From the NCBI GenBank assembly GCA_016196415.1, contig JACPXS010000029.1, positions 1 through 9,588 on the forward strand: a DNA stretch of 9,588 nt, read 5' to 3'. The notes below the pieces were generated by a model, which saw only the letters and a list, made by a program, of their open reading frames with translations, did not search any database and was not told the origin of the DNA. Both the position numbers and the translations under genes were made by a program. Positions 1 through 6,729 of the stretch are shown here, in pieces. This DNA is from Candidatus Omnitrophota bacterium (lineage in GTDB: Bacteria > Omnitrophota > Koll11 > Aquiviventales > Aquiviventaceae). Numbering within the stretch: position 1 is the first letter of the stretch; each line of letters starts with the position of its first letter.

Positions 1-918
1 AGCGAGTTGTTAAACGTGCCGTCGACGAAGCTGATCAAAACCTTGCTCTATGAGGCCGGGACTGACCACCTCGCCGTGTTGGTCCGTGGCGATCATGAGG
101 TCAACGAGGCGAAGCTCGCCCGAGTGGCCGGGGTCCCCCGCCTGAAGCTCGCCGGCGCGGTGACCATTGAACGGCTCAGCGGCGCGCCGGTGGGGTTTGC
201 CGGTCCGGTGAAACTCCAGGGCGTCCGCATGCTGGCCGATTACGCGGTCATGGAAGTCGTCAACGGGGTGACGGGGGCCAACCAGGCCGAGACGCATTTA
301 ATCAACGTCAATCCGGGAAGAGATTTTCAGCCAAGCCGCGTCGCCGATTTGCGCATCGTCACCGAACGGGATCCTTGTCCAACGTGCCGGGGCCGGCTGG
401 AGTTCGTCAAGGCGATCGAAGTCGGCCACGTGTTCAAGTTGGGCACGAAGTACAGCCAGGCGCTTGGGGCCGTCGTCCAAGGTCCGACTGGCGAAGTCAC
501 GCCCATGATCATGGGCTGCTACGGCATCGGGATCAACCGGATCCTCGCCGCCTCGATCGAGCAGCGTCACGATGCCGCGGGGATTATCTGGCACCCGGCC
601 CTGGCGCCGTTTCATGTCGTGGTGAGTGTGATGGCGCCAGACAACGCGGAGCACGCGCGCCTGGGACAGGAGCTGCATGACACACTCAGCCGGGGAGGCT
701 TCGAGGTCTTGCTGGATGACCGGGAGCAGTCGCCGGGCAGCAAACTCAACGATGCAGATTTGGTGGGCATCCCGATCCAAGTGGTGATCGGGAAAGTCTG
801 GCAGAGCCACAGACAGGTAGAAGTCTGTCTACGGAGGACCAAGGAGAAGACCCAGGCGGCAGGAGCGGATCTCATCGAGCTCGTCCACAAACTGCTTGAC
901 AAGGCCTCGTCGCTGTAG
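1..918 (+). CDS. proS: Prolyl-tRNA synthetase, 5'-truncated by window edge
   Basis: Class II aminoacyl-tRNA synthetase that attaches proline to tRNA(Pro) in the cytoplasm. The frame is open to base 1, so about 305 C-terminal residues are present out of the roughly 570 usual for the bacterial type; the N-terminal catalytic part lies upstream. Visible parts in order: the end of the editing insertion (IKTLLYEAG, then LAVLVRGDHEVNEAKL); the return to the catalytic core with CPTC and IEVGHVFKLGTKYSQALGA; class II motif 3 as GCYGIGINRI from about codon 172; and the C-terminal anticodon-binding domain (PFHVVVSVM, then DDREQSPGSKLNDADLVGIP). Stop is TAG. The insertion domain marks it as the long bacterial ProS. 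It precedes rimP by 85 bp containing a terminator-like hairpin, so co-transcription with rimP is uncertain. Identification is secure; only the true start is unseen. Confidence 0.97.
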   Translation, partial: SELLNVPSTKLIKTLLYEAGTDHLAVLVRGDHEVNEAKLARVAGVPRLKLAGAVTIERLSGAPVGFAGPVKLQGVRMLADYAVMEVVNGVTGANQAETHLINVNPGRDFQPSRVADLRIVTERDPCPTCRGRLEFVKAIEVGHVFKLGTKYSQALGAVVQGPTGEVTPMIMGCYGIGINRILAASIEQRHDAAGIIWHPALAPFHVVVSVMAPDNAEHARLGQELHDTLSRGGFEVLLDDREQSPGSKLNDADLVGIPIQVVIGKVWQSHRQVEVCLRRTKEKTQAAGADLIELVHKLLDKASSL

Positions 919-924
919 TAGGGT
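896..924 (+). promoter_or_regulatory. Candidate sigma70-type promoter inside the end of proS
   Basis: A perfect TTGACA (896-901) is followed after 17 bp by TAGGGT (919-924), which keeps the first, second and last bases of the -10 consensus. Transcription would start near 931, just before the hairpin at 948-974 and about 70 bp before the rimP start. A perfect -35 hexamer is expected by chance about twice in a window this size and the -10 is poor, so this is suggestive only. Its position ahead of the only operon junction with a hairpin is the reason to list it. Confidence 0.25.
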
Positions 925-947
925 ACTCCAGACTTGCTGGGCCGCAG

Positions 948-974
948 AAAAAGTGGGTTGCCCCCACTTTTTTT
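948..974 (+). terminator. Intrinsic terminator-like hairpin between proS and rimP
   Basis: AAAAAGTGGG (948-957) pairs perfectly with CCCACTTTTT (963-972) around the 5-nt loop TTGCC, and T continues to 974, giving a 3' run of seven T (968-974). The A and T flanks make it nearly symmetric, so it could act in both directions. It lies 29 nt after the proS stop and 29 nt before the rimP start. That leaves no room for a promoter between it and rimP. It either ends proS transcription incompletely or acts as a leader attenuator for the rimP-nusA-infB genes. Confidence 0.75.
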
Positions 975-1003
975 GTTCTCTGATCCGGAATACCGAATGC
1001 CTG

Positions 1004-1471
1004 ATGGATGCATCGCACGGGGCTGATCTTCAAGCCATCCAAGCGCTGGTTGAGCCGATTCTCGCTGAGCGCGAGATGGAGTTGGTCGAGCTCACCGGTC
1101 GATCCCAGGGGCGGCAGCAGCTCCTTCGCCTGCTCGTGGATAAGGTGGGCGGTGTGACGATTCAGGAGTGCGCCAAGGCCAACCGGCTCATTGGGGAGGC
1201 GCTGGAAGCCGCCGACCTGATCGCCGGCAGCTACCTTGTTGAAGTTTCCTCCCCCGGGCTTGATCGGCCCCTCGTGAGCAAGCGGGATTTTGAGCGCACG
1301 CTCGGAGAGAACCTCCAGGTGGAGTTCGATGATGGCGAAGGCCGCGCGAAGACCCTTCAGGGCATGCTGCTGGCCGTCCAGCACGAGGCGATCGTGCTGA
1401 AGACGCCGTCGGGCAATATCACGATTCCATTCGGGGACATCCGCGGAGCGAAGAAAGCGATCCGGTGGTAA
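1004..1471 (+). CDS. rimP: Ribosome maturation factor RimP
   Basis: Cytoplasmic protein needed for maturation of the 30S ribosomal subunit. The 155-residue length is normal for the family. The N-terminal domain shows IQALVEPILAEREMELVELT and LLRLLVDKVGGVTIQECAKA; the domain boundary carries the diagnostic YLVEVSSPGLDRPL; the C-terminal SH3-like barrel follows with FGDIRGAKKAIRW at the end. I chose ATG at 1004 because it gives the expected N-terminus. The open frame extends upstream, but that part crosses the terminator-like hairpin and overlaps proS. A second ATG at 997 is out of frame. No strong Shine-Dalgarno is visible before 1004. nusA follows after 20 bp, the classical rimP-nusA-infB order, so these genes are very likely one operon. 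Confidence 0.95.
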   Translation: MDASHGADLQAIQALVEPILAEREMELVELTGRSQGRQQLLRLLVDKVGGVTIQECAKANRLIGEALEAADLIAGSYLVEVSSPGLDRPLVSKRDFERTLGENLQVEFDDGEGRAKTLQGMLLAVQHEAIVLKTPSGNITIPFGDIRGAKKAIRW

Positions 1472-1491
1472 TTCCGTGAGGCCAACGAACA

Positions 1492-2823
1492 ATGAACGGC
1501 GAGCTGCTCTCAATTCTGAGTGCGATTGAGCGGGACAAAGGCATCGACCGCGAAATCCTCATCCAGGCGATCGAGGCCGCAGTCACCACGGCGGCCAAAA
1601 AGAGCGAAGGGGCAAGCGAAGAGACGGAGGCGACCGCGACCCTGGATCGCCATACGGGCCGCATGGTTGTCCTCGTGGGCGGCCGGCCAGTAGACTCGGC
1701 GCATCTGACACGGATCGCCGCTCAAACCGCCAAGCAGGTGATCATTCAAAAGATCCGAGAAGCCGAGCGGGATGTGGTGTTTGCCGAATTCCAGGGCCGG
1801 ATTGGGGATATTATCGCGGGCGCGGTCCATCGGTTTGAGCGGGGCGACATCATCGTCGAGCTGGGGCGGGCGGAAGCGGTCTTGCCAAAATCCGAGCGCA
1901 TCCCGCATGAGGAATACCACCAGGGCGACATGATCCAGGGCTATGTCCTGGAAGTCCGGAAGGACGGCAAAGGCCCGTCGGTCGTCCTCTCACGAACCCA
2001 TGAGGGATTTATCAAGGGGCTGTTTGTGCTTGAGGTGCCAGAGATCGCCGAGGGCATTGTCGAGATCAAAGGGATCGCCCGCGAGCCGGGGGATCGCACC
2101 AAGATCGCGGTGGCCTCGAAGGACGAGCGAGTGGACTGTGTCGGCGCCTGTGTGGGGATGCGCGGCACGCGGGTGAAAAATATTGTCCGGGAGCTCCACG
2201 GTGAGAAAGTCGATATTATCCGGTGGCATGACGACATCAAGGCCTTTATCGCCGCCGCCCTCTCGCCCGCCAAGATCGCCGACATTGAGGCGCACGACGA
2301 AGCGAAACAGGCGGTGGTCATCGTCGAGGATGACCAACTGTCGCTCGCCATTGGCAAGCGAGGGCAAAACGTCCGGCTGGCCTCCAAGCTCACCGGATGG
2401 CAGCTGGAAATCACCAGCCGCAGCCAACTCACCGTCGCCAACGTCTCGCTCCGGAATCTTCCCGGGGTTGGCCCTTCCCTGGAGGAGCGCTTGAAGAAGG
2501 CGCACGTCACGACGGTGCAACAGTTGGCGTCGATGACGGTGGAGGCCCTCACCGCCATCGAGGGCATTGGAGAAAAGACAGCCCAAAAACTGCTGGAGTC
2601 GGCCAACGCGGCGCTCACCGCCAAGGTCCCGACGACCAAAGACACATCGGTCCCTGCGCCGACGGAATCCGCGCCCGAGGCGCCTGCTGCTGAGTCGACG
2701 TCGGAAACTGACCGATCCTCTGCCGAGGGGTCGGATGAGGACACGCACGCCGAACCGCCTCCGGAGGGCCGCGACGAGGAGCCGGGTCAAACCGGCGAGC
2801 AGGCCGGAGAATCTGGAGGCTGA
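1492..2823 (+). CDS. nusA: Transcription termination/antitermination factor NusA
   Basis: RNA polymerase-associated factor that modulates pausing, intrinsic termination and antitermination. The 443 residues read in order as: N-terminal RNAP-binding domain (about 1-100), ending in IAAQTAKQVIIQKIREAERD; S1 domain (about 102-168); KH1 with its loop GMRG at 222-225; KH2 with GKRG at 288-291 followed by QNVRLASKLTGW; a helix-hairpin-helix unit at about 320-372 (LPGVGPSLEERL and IEGIGEKTAQKLL); and an acidic, Pro/Glu/Ser-rich tail from about 380. The N-terminal domain is shorter than in E. coli by roughly 30 residues: LDRHTGR runs into the AQTAKQV helix after only a short stretch. ATG 1492 is preceded by GTGAGG (1477-1482) at a workable distance. 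The stop lies one base before the infB ATG. NusA often regulates its own operon, which fits the hairpin upstream of rimP. Confidence 0.97.
   Translation: MNGELLSILSAIERDKGIDREILIQAIEAAVTTAAKKSEGASEETEATATLDRHTGRMVVLVGGRPVDSAHLTRIAAQTAKQVIIQKIREAERDVVFAEFQGRIGDIIAGAVHRFERGDIIVELGRAEAVLPKSERIPHEEYHQGDMIQGYVLEVRKDGKGPSVVLSRTHEGFIKGLFVLEVPEIAEGIVEIKGIAREPGDRTKIAVASKDERVDCVGACVGMRGTRVKNIVRELHGEKVDIIRWHDDIKAFIAAALSPAKIADIEAHDEAKQAVVIVEDDQLSLAIGKRGQNVRLASKLTGWQLEITSRSQLTVANVSLRNLPGVGPSLEERLKKAHVTTVQQLASMTVEALTAIEGIGEKTAQKLLESANAALTAKVPTTKDTSVPAPTESAPEAPAAESTSETDRSSAEGSDEDTHAEPPPEGRDEEPGQTGEQAGESGG
2815..2819 (+). promoter_or_regulatory. Shine-Dalgarno of infB, inside the end of nusA
   Basis: GGAGG lies 5 nt before ATG 2825 and within the last nusA codons. 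It fixes the infB start, because the same frame stays open far upstream inside nusA. The arrangement, with the nusA stop one base before the infB ATG, indicates translational coupling. Confidence 0.75.
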
Positions 2824-2824
2824 C

Positions 2825-5239
2825 ATGCGGGTGCATGAGCTTGCCAAAGCGCTCCATCTGCACTCAAAGGATCTGCTCGCCAAACTCAAAGCGTTCAAGA
2901 TTGAGGCGAAAGGGCCGATGAGCACGCTGGATGCCGATGCGGTGAATCGGGCTCGCAAGGCGCTGGCGAAACCCACTCACCCCCCCAAGAAACCCGCCGC
3001 AGTCACGAGATCGTCCGTCTCGACAAAAACCGGCGTGAAGGCGCAACCGGCTCTCGTCAAAACGGCTCCGATGAAAAAGCCTGTTGCCTCGGCGAAGCCA
3101 TCCCCAGGAGCGCCAAAACAGGCGCCAGGGACCGGGCAGCCCACTAGCCCCTCGAAGCCCCCATCCGGCCCAGCCCTGCACGTGCCTCGCTCCGCCGCTA
3201 GCGCTGCCGGCTCAACAACGACCGTTGCGCGCACACCTGACGCGGCCATGGCCGTCCAGGCACGTTCCGCGCGGGCGACTGCGGCGACGCTTGCGCCTCC
3301 CACGACCCCGGCACCGCAGCCGAAAGCGGTTGAAGTGCCCAAGCCTCCTGCGTCGACGAAGACCGCCCCGCCGGTTGCTGCCCCGGTCCAGAAGACGGTC
3401 GCCTCCGCGCCTGGCAAGCCGCAACCGCCAGCCGCCGAGCCGACCCAGGCGCCTGAAGCGCCTCCCGCTCCGGCCGGTCCTCCGAAACAGCTTGAGCTGA
3501 AGTTCCCCATGACCGTGAAAGACCTGGCGGACAACATGGACGTGAAGGCCAGCGAGATCATCAAGTACCTCATCCAGCAGAAGATCTTTGCGTCTATCGT
3601 CCAGCCGCTCAACGAAGCCACCGTGATCAACGTGGCGCGTGCGTTTCACTTCGAGGTGGCGCCGCAGCCGACCCTCGAAGAGCAGCTCATCCAAGCGTGC
3701 GAGCCGGATCCGGCCCACCTGGTGCCCCGGGCGCCTGTCGTGACCTTCATGGGCCACGTCGATCACGGCAAGACCAGCCTCTTGGATGCGATTCGCCGGG
3801 CGAAGGTTGCGGAGAAGGAGGCCGGCGGGATTACGCAGCATATCGGGGCCTACGAGGTGCTGCTCGAGAAGGGGCGCGTCACGTTCTTGGATACGCCGGG
3901 TCATGAGGCGTTTTCGGCGCTGCGCGCCCGAGGCGCCAATGTGACGGATGTCGTGGTGCTGGTCGTCGCCGCGGATGACGGGATCATGCCTCAAACGGTT
4001 GAAGCGATCGACCACGCCAAGGCGGCCGGCGTTCCCATCGTGGTGGCGATCAATAAGGTCGACAAGCCGGAAGCCAACGTGCAGAAAGTGAAGCAGCAAT
4101 TGACGCAGTACGGGCTCATCGGCGAGGATTGGGGCGGGAAAACCATCATGGTGCCGGTCTCCGCCAAGATGCGCCAGGGCATCGATGCGTTGCTCGAAAT
4201 GCTCCTCCTGGAAGCCGAGCTGCTGGAGCTCAAAGCCGATCCGACCACGCCGGCTCGCGGGGTTGTCATCGAGGCGAAGCAGACGAAAGACCGCGGGCCG
4301 GTGGCCACGCTCCTGGTGCAGCAGGGGACGCTGCGGGTGGGTGAAACCCTCCTCATCGGCCATCTGGCCGGCCGAGTCCGCGCCATGAGCGATGCTCGTG
4401 GTCACCGGATCAAAGAGGCCGGTCCGGCCAGGCCGGTGGAGGTCTTGGGGATTCCTGAGGTGCCGAAAGCCGGGGATCGGTTCCTGGTGGTCGCGAATGA
4501 GAAGCTGGCCAGGCAGCTGGCCGAGCAGCGTCGGGAGCGCGAAGAGCAGCGCGCGGTCGTCCATCCGAAACGGATCACGCTGCAAGAGCTCCACCAGCGG
4601 ATTACCGAAGGGCAGTTGAAAGAGCTGCGGCTGATTCTGAAAGCGGACGTCCAGGGCTCGCTCGAAGCGATCGTCCAAAGCCTTCAGAAATTGGATACCG
4701 CCAAGTATGGCGTCCAATTTAAGCTGCTGCACGTGGGGTCTGGGGACATCAACGAGTCCGACGTGATCCTTGCGGCCGCCTCGGATGCGATCCTGGTGGG
4801 GTTCCACGTCGGCATCGAGCCCAAGGTGCAGGTGCTCGCCGTCGCTGAAGGGGTGGACGTTCACATCTACCAGATCATCTATGAGCTGGTGGGGGCGATT
4901 ACCGCGGCCATCGAGGGGTTGCTGGAGCCGGCGATCGAAGAGAACTTTGTGGGGCGCGCGGAGGTCCGTCGGCTCTTCCAAGTCTCGAAATCCGGGATTG
5001 TCGCGGGCTGCATGGTGACCAAGGGTGCTGTGCGGCGCGACTGCGTCATGCGCGTCATCCGAGGACGGGAACGGCTTGCCGAGACGAAGATCGCCAGCCT
5101 CAAGCGGGTGAAGGATGACGTGCGCGAAGTCCAGGAAGGCTTGGAGTGCGGGATTCTGCTTGAGGGGAATCTTGATGTGCAACTCGGCGATCTCCTCGAA
5201 GCGTGGGAACGGAAAGAGGTCGCACGCAAGCTCAGCTAG
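2825..5239 (+). CDS. infB: Translation initiation factor IF-2
   Basis: GTPase that delivers initiator fMet-tRNA to the 30S subunit and promotes subunit joining. It has 804 residues. A first IF2_N module (about 1-50, MRVHELAKALHLHSKDLLAKL) is followed by a long Pro/Ala/Lys-rich disordered linker (about 53-225) and a second IF2_N module from about 229 (MTVKDLADNMDVKASEIIKYL). The G domain has G1 GHVDHGKTS at 310-318, a G2-region GGITQHIGAYEV, G3 DTPGH at 356-360, G4 NKVD at 410-413 and G5 SAK at 446-448. Domains II to IV follow, ending GNLDVQLGDLLEAWERKEVARKLS. All nucleotide-binding motifs are intact. ATG 2825 was chosen for its Shine-Dalgarno and because it begins the IF2_N module. It closes the rimP-nusA-infB operon; no rbfA follows, only a repeat-rich gap. 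Confidence 0.98.
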   Translation: MRVHELAKALHLHSKDLLAKLKAFKIEAKGPMSTLDADAVNRARKALAKPTHPPKKPAAVTRSSVSTKTGVKAQPALVKTAPMKKPVASAKPSPGAPKQAPGTGQPTSPSKPPSGPALHVPRSAASAAGSTTTVARTPDAAMAVQARSARATAATLAPPTTPAPQPKAVEVPKPPASTKTAPPVAAPVQKTVASAPGKPQPPAAEPTQAPEAPPAPAGPPKQLELKFPMTVKDLADNMDVKASEIIKYLIQQKIFASIVQPLNEATVINVARAFHFEVAPQPTLEEQLIQACEPDPAHLVPRAPVVTFMGHVDHGKTSLLDAIRRAKVAEKEAGGITQHIGAYEVLLEKGRVTFLDTPGHEAFSALRARGANVTDVVVLVVAADDGIMPQTVEAIDHAKAAGVPIVVAINKVDKPEANVQKVKQQLTQYGLIGEDWGGKTIMVPVSAKMRQGIDALLEMLLLEAELLELKADPTTPARGVVIEAKQTKDRGPVATLLVQQGTLRVGETLLIGHLAGRVRAMSDARGHRIKEAGPARPVEVLGIPEVPKAGDRFLVVANEKLARQLAEQRREREEQRAVVHPKRITLQELHQRITEGQLKELRLILKADVQGSLEAIVQSLQKLDTAKYGVQFKLLHVGSGDINESDVILAAASDAILVGFHVGIEPKVQVLAVAEGVDVHIYQIIYELVGAITAAIEGLLEPAIEENFVGRAEVRRLFQVSKSGIVAGCMVTKGAVRRDCVMRVIRGRERLAETKIASLKRVKDDVREVQEGLECGILLEGNLDVQLGDLLEAWERKEVARKLS

Positions 5240-5241
5240 TG

Positions 5242-5389
5242 CTTCGACTCGATTGCAATGCGCGGTGACACGGTCGGTGGTTCACCCTCGCTCAGCACGA
5301 GTGCCGAGTCCCTCGACTCACGCTCGGGACTCGGTCCTGAGCGAAGTCGAATGACCAAGCGGACCAATCAAGCAAGTCAAACGAGTCGA
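5242..5389. repeat. Nested inverted-repeat cluster downstream of infB
   Basis: Core hairpin: CCGAGTCCC (5304-5312) with GGGACTCGG (5326-5334), a perfect 9-bp stem. Around it TCGCTCAG (5288-5295) pairs with CTGAGCGA (5337-5344). Outermost, TCGACTCG (5244-5251) is complementary to CGAGTCGA (5382-5389). The words CGACTC, GAGTCGA and CTGAGCGAAGTCGA recur in both orientations. Words of this kind resemble dispersed intergenic repeats I have seen in other bacterial genomes, but family membership cannot be confirmed here. No poly-T follows, so it does not look like a standard terminator, though it could protect the infB mRNA 3' end. Confidence 0.6.
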
Positions 5390-5498
5390 GGCACTCGCTG
5401 GCGGTGTCCGTGAACCATACTCCGGCCTGACACCCGCAGACACGCACCCATTGCATGTCCTCGCTACGCGGCTTCGCGTCTCACCTTCCCAGGGTCAT

Positions 5499-5598
5499 TC
5501 ACCCTCCTTCGCCGGACGCCCCGCCCTTGGGCTCGCCTCTGCGAAGCCGGAGCTTCGCTGCGGCGCAGCAGGGCGGGGAGGAAGGCGAAGAGCGGGTG
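5499..5598. repeat. Palindromic dispersed element, copy 1
   Basis: A roughly 100-bp imperfect palindrome. CACCC (5500-5504) pairs with GGGTG (5594-5598), CTTCGCC (5507-5513) with GGCGAAG (5584-5590), CCCCGCCCT (5519-5527) with AGGGCGGGG (5570-5578), and the tip GCGAAGC (5541-5547) with GCTTCGC (5552-5558). Its left arm TCACCCTCCTTCGCCGGA and right-arm segment CGGGGAGGAAGGCG (5574-5587) both recur exactly in the element at 9526-9586, while the centres differ. It has no coding capacity. Its character is that of a REP- or MITE-like non-autonomous repeat. Confidence 0.75.
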
Positions 5599-5615
5599 GC
5601 TTCGGAGAGGTTCCG

Positions 5616-5664
5616 CCCCACGGGCGTAGTAGGAGAGGAAGGTACCACGGGCTTGCCCGTGGGG
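5616..5664 (+). promoter_or_regulatory. Mutually exclusive hairpins around the trpS ribosome-binding region
   Basis: GCCCGTGGGG (5655-5664) can pair perfectly over 10 bp with CCCCACGGGC (5616-5625), or over 8 bp (5655-5662) with the nearer CCACGGGC (5645-5652). The purine run AGGAGAGGAAGG (5631-5642), the best Shine-Dalgarno candidate, lies inside the loop of the first pairing and just outside the second. Without folding it sits 30 nt from ATG 5673; the inner hairpin would bring it to an effective distance of about 12 nt. A regulatory role is inference; the complementarity itself is directly visible. Confidence 0.4.
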
Positions 5665-5672
5665 CTCCACAC

Positions 5673-6725
5673 ATGAACCCGCGGCTCCTGAGCGGGATGC
5701 GGCCCACCGGCCAGCTCCACCTCGGCCACCTGGTCGGGGCGCTGGCGAACTGGAAGAAGCTCCAAGACCAGTATGAGTGCTTCTTCATGGTCGCGGACTA
5801 CCACGCCCTCATGAGCGAGTACGAGCATCCGGAGCGCATTCGGGAGTGGTCGTATGAGAACGTCATGGATTGGCTGGCCTATGGGATCGATCCGGCGCGA
5901 AGCGTGGTCTTCCGCCAGTCGGACGTCCCAGAGCACGCGGAGCTCTTCACCCTGCTCGCGGTGATCACCCCGCTGGGGTGGGTGGAGCGCGTGCCGACAT
6001 ACAAAGAGCAATTACGGGAAGTCCAAGGCCGCGATCTGACGACCTACGGCTTTTTGGGCTATCCCGTGTTGCAGGCCGCGGACATCCTGCTCTATAAAGC
6101 GCAGGCGGTCCCGGTGGGAGAGGACCAGTTGCCGCACCTGGAGCTGGCGCGGGAAATTGTGCGGCGGTTCCATGCCTTGCGTCACCTCACGCTGTTTCCT
6201 GAACCCCAGGCCATTCTTACCGAGGCGCCGAAGCTCTTGGGCACCGACGGGAGGAAGATGTCGAAGAGCTACGGCAACACGATCAATCTCTCAGCGTCCG
6301 TTGAGACGATCCGTACGATCGCCCAGACGATGTTCACCGACCCGCGTCGCATTAAGATGACCGATCCGGGCCATCCGGAGCAGTGCAACGTGTGCAACTA
6401 CTGGCGCCTGTTCGCTCCGGATCGCTCCCAGCGCTTCTGGGAGGAATGTCGCACGGCCAAACGGGGCTGTGTCCAGAACAAGCAGGAGTTGGCCGAGCAG
6501 CTCATCCAGGTCACGGAGCCGTTCCGCATCACCCGGAAGCGGTACACCGGCAAGGTGGAGGAGCTGGAGCGGATCCTGCAAGAAGGCGCGGCGAAGGCGC
6601 GAGCCGTCGCGCGCCAGACGCTCGCCGAAGTGAAGCGAGCCTTCGGCTTAGCCGGTTTGCCCGTTGAGCCGGTTCAGCCGGTTCGTCGTTCAACGGGCCA
6701 ACGGGCTAACGGGCTAACGGGCTAA
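5673..6725 (+). CDS. trpS: Tryptophanyl-tRNA synthetase, cysteine-motif type
   Basis: Class I synthetase charging tRNA(Trp) in the cytoplasm. It has 350 residues, slightly longer than the usual 325-340. The start gives the canonical LLSGMRPTGQLHLGHLVGAL, with the HIGH-type signature HLGH at 16-19; KMSKS is at 195-199 after GTDGR. Cysteines C238, C241, C259 and C266 lie in CNVCNYWRLF and ECRTAKRGCVQNK. This matches the region that binds a 4Fe-4S cluster in the Thermotoga maritima enzyme, but the last cysteine of that motif is Asn269 here. The tail after AFGL (about 327-350) is encoded by repeats and lacks family conservation. ATG 5673 is the first credible start; the frame upstream is non-conserved repeat DNA. 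The stop lies 4 nt before scpA, implying co-transcription. Confidence 0.96.
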   Translation: MNPRLLSGMRPTGQLHLGHLVGALANWKKLQDQYECFFMVADYHALMSEYEHPERIREWSYENVMDWLAYGIDPARSVVFRQSDVPEHAELFTLLAVITPLGWVERVPTYKEQLREVQGRDLTTYGFLGYPVLQAADILLYKAQAVPVGEDQLPHLELAREIVRRFHALRHLTLFPEPQAILTEAPKLLGTDGRKMSKSYGNTINLSASVETIRTIAQTMFTDPRRIKMTDPGHPEQCNVCNYWRLFAPDRSQRFWEECRTAKRGCVQNKQELAEQLIQVTEPFRITRKRYTGKVEELERILQEGAAKARAVARQTLAEVKRAFGLAGLPVEPVQPVRRSTGQRANGLTG

Positions 6726-6728
6726 CGG
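6659..6728 (+). repeat. 8-bp tandem repeat with inverted repeat at the trpS-scpA junction
   Basis: One AACGGGCC (6692-6699), three AACGGGCT (6700-6723) and a partial AACGG (6724-6728) stand in tandem. Upstream, GCCCGTTGA (6659-6667) is perfectly complementary to TCAACGGGC (6690-6698), and a GAGCCGGTTCAGCCGGTTC direct repeat sits between. The array encodes the last TrpS residues, contains its TAA (6723-6725), and ends one base before the scpA ATG. Because 8 is not divisible by 3, any frame entering a full array meets TAA within 24 bp. Confidence 0.8.
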
Positions 6729-6729
6729 A

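Larger units (their letters stand above)
5240..5672. other. Gene-free, repeat-rich intergenic island
   Basis: This 433-bp gap between infB and trpS has no credible gene. Open frames in it have no recognisable protein features and run across palindromes. From left to right it holds an inverted-repeat cluster (5242-5389), a little-structured stretch (5390-5460), a small ACGCG-GCTT-CGCGT hairpin (5466-5479), a long palindromic element (5499-5598) and alternative hairpins before trpS (5616-5664). I see no T-tract terminator for infB and no convincing promoter for trpS here. Confidence 0.8.

Noticed and set aside
1990..2976. A 328-codon open frame on the - strand across nusA and the start of infB
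   Set aside because: Its composition is that of an antisense shadow, it crosses a gene boundary, and no motif is visible.
3212..5182. A 656-codon open frame on the - strand opposite infB
   Set aside because: It is a high-GC shadow of infB, rich in Arg, His, Leu and Asp with no recognisable domain, and the sense strand encodes an intact IF-2.
5242..5598. CRISPR array or tRNA-like RNA in the infB-trpS gap
   Set aside because: There are no regularly spaced direct repeats with unique spacers and no cloverleaf or conserved T-arm sequence; the structure is all inverted repeats.
5636..5650. T-box antiterminator motif upstream of trpS
   Set aside because: It matches 11 of 14 consensus positions, but the U of the tRNA-pairing UGGN is A, the upstream region is filled by a dispersed palindrome also found at 9526, and no stem I with a UGG specifier is evident. 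I therefore do not call a T-box.
5451..5672. A 74-residue N-terminal extension of TrpS in the same open frame
   Set aside because: It is translated from the palindromic element and adjacent hairpins and has no family similarity; ATG 5673 gives the canonical TrpS N-terminus.
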